Assembly: GCA_964245755.1 (NCBI GenBank)
Contig: CAXTNV010000062.1
Span: 1 to 19,689, forward strand
Direction of reading: 5' to 3'
DNA: 19,689 nucleotides
Source: Lichenicoccus sp964245755
Lineage (GTDB): Bacteria > Pseudomonadota > Alphaproteobacteria > Acetobacterales > Acetobacteraceae
Shown: positions 17,119 to 19,689 of the stretch, in pieces
How the letters are laid out: each line of letters opens with the position of its first letter
Position numbering within the stretch: position 1 is the stretch's first letter
The notes under the pieces: model-generated
What the model was told of the DNA's origin: nothing
Seen by the model: the letters and a program-made list of their open reading frames with translations, nothing else
Databases searched by the model: none
Made by a program: the position numbers and the translations under genes

Positions 17119-17712
17119 ATGCCGACGCTCCCGGCAAGTCGCAGCACACCGCTCCGGGCGCCCTCCCTCCGGCTCGGCCGCGCATTTGGTTTGGTCATCG
17201 CGACCTCGCTCGGGGCAACCCCGCTCGGGGGCTGCGCCATCTTCGCCCCGGTCCCGACCGACCGCGGCACCATCATCGAGGCCGCCGACTACGACAGGCT
17301 GATCCCCGGCACCACTACCCGCGCCGAGGTGACCACGCTGATCGGCTCGCCGACCACGCACGCCACCTTCGACGACAACACCTGGATCTACATCGGCGAG
17401 GTGACCGCGCCGGTGCCGACCGCGCGACCGAAGATCGAGAGCCAGAAAGTCGTGGTGCTGAGCTTCGATCAAGGCGGCGTGCTGCGCGGCCGCCGGCTGC
17501 TCGAAAAGTCGGACGCGCACGACGTCGCGATGGCCAGCGGCTCGACCCCCTCGCCTGGCAGCGAAACCTCGTTCATGCAGCAGCTGATCGGCAATGTCGG
17601 CCGCTACTCGCCGCTCGGCGGCCTCGGCTCCAACACGCTCGGCAACAGCGACTCCGGGTACGGTCACGGCGGCACCGGCAACGTGGTGGGCGGCAGCGGC
17701 GGCGGCAGCTGA
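17119..17712 (+). CDS. bamE: BamE/SmpA/OmlA-type outer membrane lipoprotein
   Basis: Protein of 197 residues; BamE is a lipoprotein subunit of the beta-barrel assembly complex. The signal peptide has Arg residues, a hydrophobic stretch (AFGLVIATSLGATPLGG) and a lipobox LGGC with the lipidated Cys at 39. The BamE core follows: RGTIIEAADYDRLIPGTTTRAEVTTLIGSPT, then FDDNTWIYIGEV and VVVLSFDQGGVLR, typical of the SmpA/OmlA fold. A Ser/Gly-rich tail of about 50 residues ends GGSGGGS. I chose ATG at 17119 because it gives a good signal peptide; the ATG at 17108 is in another frame. It is divergent from the bc1 chaperone gene, 81 bases from its probable ATC. Confidence 0.88.
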   Translation: MPTLPASRSTPLRAPSLRLGRAFGLVIATSLGATPLGGCAIFAPVPTDRGTIIEAADYDRLIPGTTTRAEVTTLIGSPTTHATFDDNTWIYIGEVTAPVPTARPKIESQKVVVLSFDQGGVLRGRRLLEKSDAHDVAMASGSTPSPGSETSFMQQLIGNVGRYSPLGGLGSNTLGNSDSGYGHGGTGNVVGGSGGGS

Positions 17713-17745
17713 CGCAGGCGGCAGCGGCGGCGGCGGCGGCGGCGG
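17689..17745. repeat. 18-bp direct repeat and (CGG)7 tract at the 3' end of bamE
   Basis: An exact 18-base unit rich in GGC codons occurs at 17689-17706 and again at 17717-17734, 28 bases apart, straddling the bamE stop. The second copy runs into seven CGG triplets (17725-17745). This suggests slippage or local duplication. Confidence 0.75.
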
Positions 17746-17752
17746 CGCATTG

Positions 17753-19261
17753 CTACAGCGGCAGGCGGATCCTCGCGCGCAGGCCTCCCATCGGCGAGCT
17801 CTCCAGGCTGAGCTCGCCGCCATGCGCCCGGATGATGTCGCGCGCGATGGTCAGGCCGAGGCCGGTGCCCCCGCGGGCAGTGCTCTCGAAGGCGCGGAAC
17901 ACCGCCTCGCGACGCTCCTTCGGGATGCCCGGGCCATCGTCGTCGACCGCCACCTGCAGCGCATGGTCCTGCAGCGCCGCGGTCAGCGAGATGCGGCCGC
18001 CGTGGCGGCGCGCATTGTCGAGCAGGTTCGCCAGCACCCGCCGCATCGCGCCCGGCCGCAGCATCAGCTCCGGCATCTCCTGCCACGATGCGCGCACGAA
18101 CACCGCGCCGGCACGCTGCGCCGACAGCGCCACCTCCTCGAGCAGCAGAGCGAGGTCGACCGGCTGCGCCTGCTCCGCACCCTCGCCGCGAGCGAAGGCG
18201 AGGTAGCCCTCGACCATGCGCTCCATCTCCTCGACGTCGCCGATCATCTCGCTGATCTCGGGCGCCAGCTCCTCGGCACGCAGCGTGCCGTGCTGCGGCA
18301 CCATCGCCAGCGACAGCCGCAGCCGGGTCAGGGGCGTGCGCAGGTCGTGGCTGACGCCGGCCAGCATCGCGGTGCGCTGCGACACGAAGTGGCGTATGCG
18401 CTCGGCCATCCGGTTGAACGCGGCGGCTGCCTTGCGCACCTCCTGGGCGCCCTCGGGGCGGATTGCGCCCGGCTCGCGACCCATCCCGAACGCCTCGGCG
18501 GCGCGCGCCAGCCTGCGTATCGCCCGCACCTGGATGCGCATGAACAGGGCGGCGATGATGAACAGCAGCATCGCGCTGCCCGCGACCCAGGAGACGAACA
18601 GATAGATCGGCCCGACATCGAGGCGCTTGCGCGGCGTGTCGATGTCCAGCACCCCGTCGGCGAGCTGCACCTGGATCTTGACGATGTGCGGGTCGGACAG
18701 CCAGTCGACGCTGAACGGGCGGCGGATCAGCAGCAGCTCCTGCGCCAGGTCGTCGTCCATCGGACCCAGCACGTGGGTCGAGCCGGTGCTGGTCAGCCTG
18801 GCGCGGGCGCGCACATGCATGCCGAGCTGGAACTGCTCGGAGGCGGTGGCGATGATCCAGTCGCGGTCGCCGGTCCTGCGGTATCGGTCGAGCAGCAGCA
18901 GCGTCTGGTTGATCTCGCCCACGACCGCGAAGGTGAGCCGGCGCGAGACGATGTTCAGGTGGCTGCCGTAGAACAGGCTGAGCGAGATGCCCTGGGTGAC
19001 GATCAGCGGGATCAGCAGGATCAGCAGCGCCCGGCCCAGCAGCGAGCGCGGCAGCACGCGACGCAGCGGCCGGTCGAGAAGCCGGCGCCAGCCATGCGGC
19101 ATGCCGACCGGCCGGTCCGGCGGCCGCGGCGGCGCCAGGGGCGCGCGTGGATGCGCATCGGCCGCGGCAGGATCGCGCAGCTCCGGCACCGCGCCCACCT
19201 CAGGCCGCCGACGCGCCGCGCGGGTGGCACCGGAACGTTCCGCGCGGCTGGCAGCGTCCAA
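17753..19261 (-). CDS. EnvZ-like sensor histidine kinase
   Basis: Membrane sensor kinase of 502 residues, partner of the OmpR-type regulator directly upstream. Order: a Pro/Ala-rich N-terminal extension (1-53), TM1 about 75-97, a periplasmic region of about 120 residues, TM2 about 219-240, HAMP about 240-293, the dimerisation H-box with His305 in GVSHDLRTPLTRL, the N-box with NLLDNARRHG (Asn416), the G1 box DDGPGIP (441-447), and the G2 box GTGLGL (465-470). No signal domain beyond the EnvZ-type periplasmic loop is seen. The start is uncertain: TTG at 19261 is the longest, 33 bases after the regulator's stop, but ATG at 19102 (M54, before HGWRRLLDRPLRR) matches related EnvZ starts better. Target genes cannot be inferred. 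Confidence 0.9.
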   Translation of the reverse strand: MDAASRAERSGATRAARRRPEVGAVPELRDPAAADAHPRAPLAPPRPPDRPVGMPHGWRRLLDRPLRRVLPRSLLGRALLILLIPLIVTQGISLSLFYGSHLNIVSRRLTFAVVGEINQTLLLLDRYRRTGDRDWIIATASEQFQLGMHVRARARLTSTGSTHVLGPMDDDLAQELLLIRRPFSVDWLSDPHIVKIQVQLADGVLDIDTPRKRLDVGPIYLFVSWVAGSAMLLFIIAALFMRIQVRAIRRLARAAEAFGMGREPGAIRPEGAQEVRKAAAAFNRMAERIRHFVSQRTAMLAGVSHDLRTPLTRLRLSLAMVPQHGTLRAEELAPEISEMIGDVEEMERMVEGYLAFARGEGAEQAQPVDLALLLEEVALSAQRAGAVFVRASWQEMPELMLRPGAMRRVLANLLDNARRHGGRISLTAALQDHALQVAVDDDGPGIPKERREAVFRAFESTARGGTGLGLTIARDIIRAHGGELSLESSPMGGLRARIRLPL

Positions 19262-19294
19262 CGCCTGCGTGCGCTACGGCCGGGCCGGTCATGC

Positions 19295-19689
19295 CTAGGC
19301 GCCCGGCTTGAGCACGTAGCCGCGGCCGCGAACCGTGTGCAGGAAGCGCGGCTCGCGCGGGTCCGGCTCGATGCGCCGACGCAGCCGCGTCACCTGCACG
19401 TCGATGGCGCGCTCGCCCGCCTCGTCCATCTCCAGGGTGCGCGCGATCGCCTCGCGCGACAGCACCGTGCCGGGCCGGCGCGCCAGCACCGCCAGCAGCG
19501 CCGACTCGCCGCCCGTCAGGTGCAGCACCCGACCGGCCTCGCTGAGCAGGCCCCGCACCGGGTCGAACTCCAGGCTGCCGAGCCGCAGCGGCTGCTGGTT
19601 GTCGGTAGGCGCCGGCGGCCCGACCCGGCGCAGCAGCGCGCGCAGCCGCAGCAGCAGCTCGCGCGGCTCGAACGGCTTGCCGAGATAGT
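19295..19689 (-). CDS. OmpR family response regulator (partial, N-terminus outside window)
   Basis: C-terminal 130 complete codons of a two-component response regulator; the receiver domain's phosphorylation site lies beyond the right edge. The visible part starts at YLGKPFEPRELLLRLRALLRR, the receiver end with its conserved Lys, then the winged-helix effector domain: LRLGSLEFDPVRGLL, LTGGESALLAVLARRPGTVLSREAI, and the recognition helix region ERAIDVQVTRLRRRIEPDP, ending in FLHTVRGRGYVL. It is immediately upstream of the histidine kinase, and the pair forms an EnvZ/OmpR-like operon. The stop is TAG at 19297-19295. Confidence 0.94.
   Translation of the reverse strand, partial: YLGKPFEPRELLLRLRALLRRVGPPAPTDNQQPLRLGSLEFDPVRGLLSEAGRVLHLTGGESALLAVLARRPGTVLSREAIARTLEMDEAGERAIDVQVTRLRRRIEPDPREPRFLHTVRGRGYVLKPGA

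Overview
The window is a very GC-rich (by eye about 70%), tightly packed chromosomal segment from an alphaproteobacterium. Family-level similarity suggests Acetobacteraceae or a close Rhodospirillales relative; this is inferred from gene content and order (mfd-sdhE-recG; rpmF-plsX-fabH-ihfA-merR; a CBP3-like bc1 chaperone next to a YceD protein), not from a search. I find no phage, insertion sequence, CRISPR array or biosynthetic cluster. Most of it is conserved core genome with a small accessory stretch in the middle.

Layout. Positions 1-2332 (minus): sdhE then mfd, overlapping by 4 bases; mfd leaves the window in its translocase Walker A motif. 2399-4534 (plus): recG. 4631-6975 (plus): a 73-residue Gln/Ala- and His-rich small protein overlapping an S9 oligopeptidase B-like peptidase. 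6983-8242 (minus): a PLP aminotransferase, divergent from a PhzF isomerase-fold protein (8396-9283, plus). 9347-10002 (minus): a Phd/YefM-PIN (VapC) toxin-antitoxin pair with a palindromic operator-like repeat in its promoter. 10078-11043 (minus): acetamidase/formamidase family protein. 11226-12326 (plus): AI-2E/PerM-type membrane protein. 12345-12418 (minus): tRNA-Pro(GGG).

Positions 12516-15756 (minus): rpmF, plsX, fabH, then ihfA and a MerR-type regulator. This links ribosomal protein L32, phospholipid and fatty acid initiation, and IHF-alpha. A terminator-like hairpin and a strong promoter candidate lie between fabH and ihfA; the promoter spacing predicts a leaderless ihfA mRNA. Positions 15914-17037 (minus): a YceD/DUF177 protein and a ubiquinol-cytochrome c chaperone whose best ribosome-binding site points to a non-canonical ATC start. 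Positions 17119-17712 (plus): a BamE-type outer-membrane lipoprotein. Positions 17753 to the right edge (minus): an EnvZ-like histidine kinase and the C-terminal part of its OmpR-type response regulator.

Many neighbours are translationally coupled by 4-base stop/start overlaps (TTGA, GTGA, ATGA). The points most worth a second look are the ATC start, the leaderless ihfA promoter, the small His/Gln protein coupled to the peptidase, and the toxin-antitoxin operator. I do not see a convincing wholly new system.
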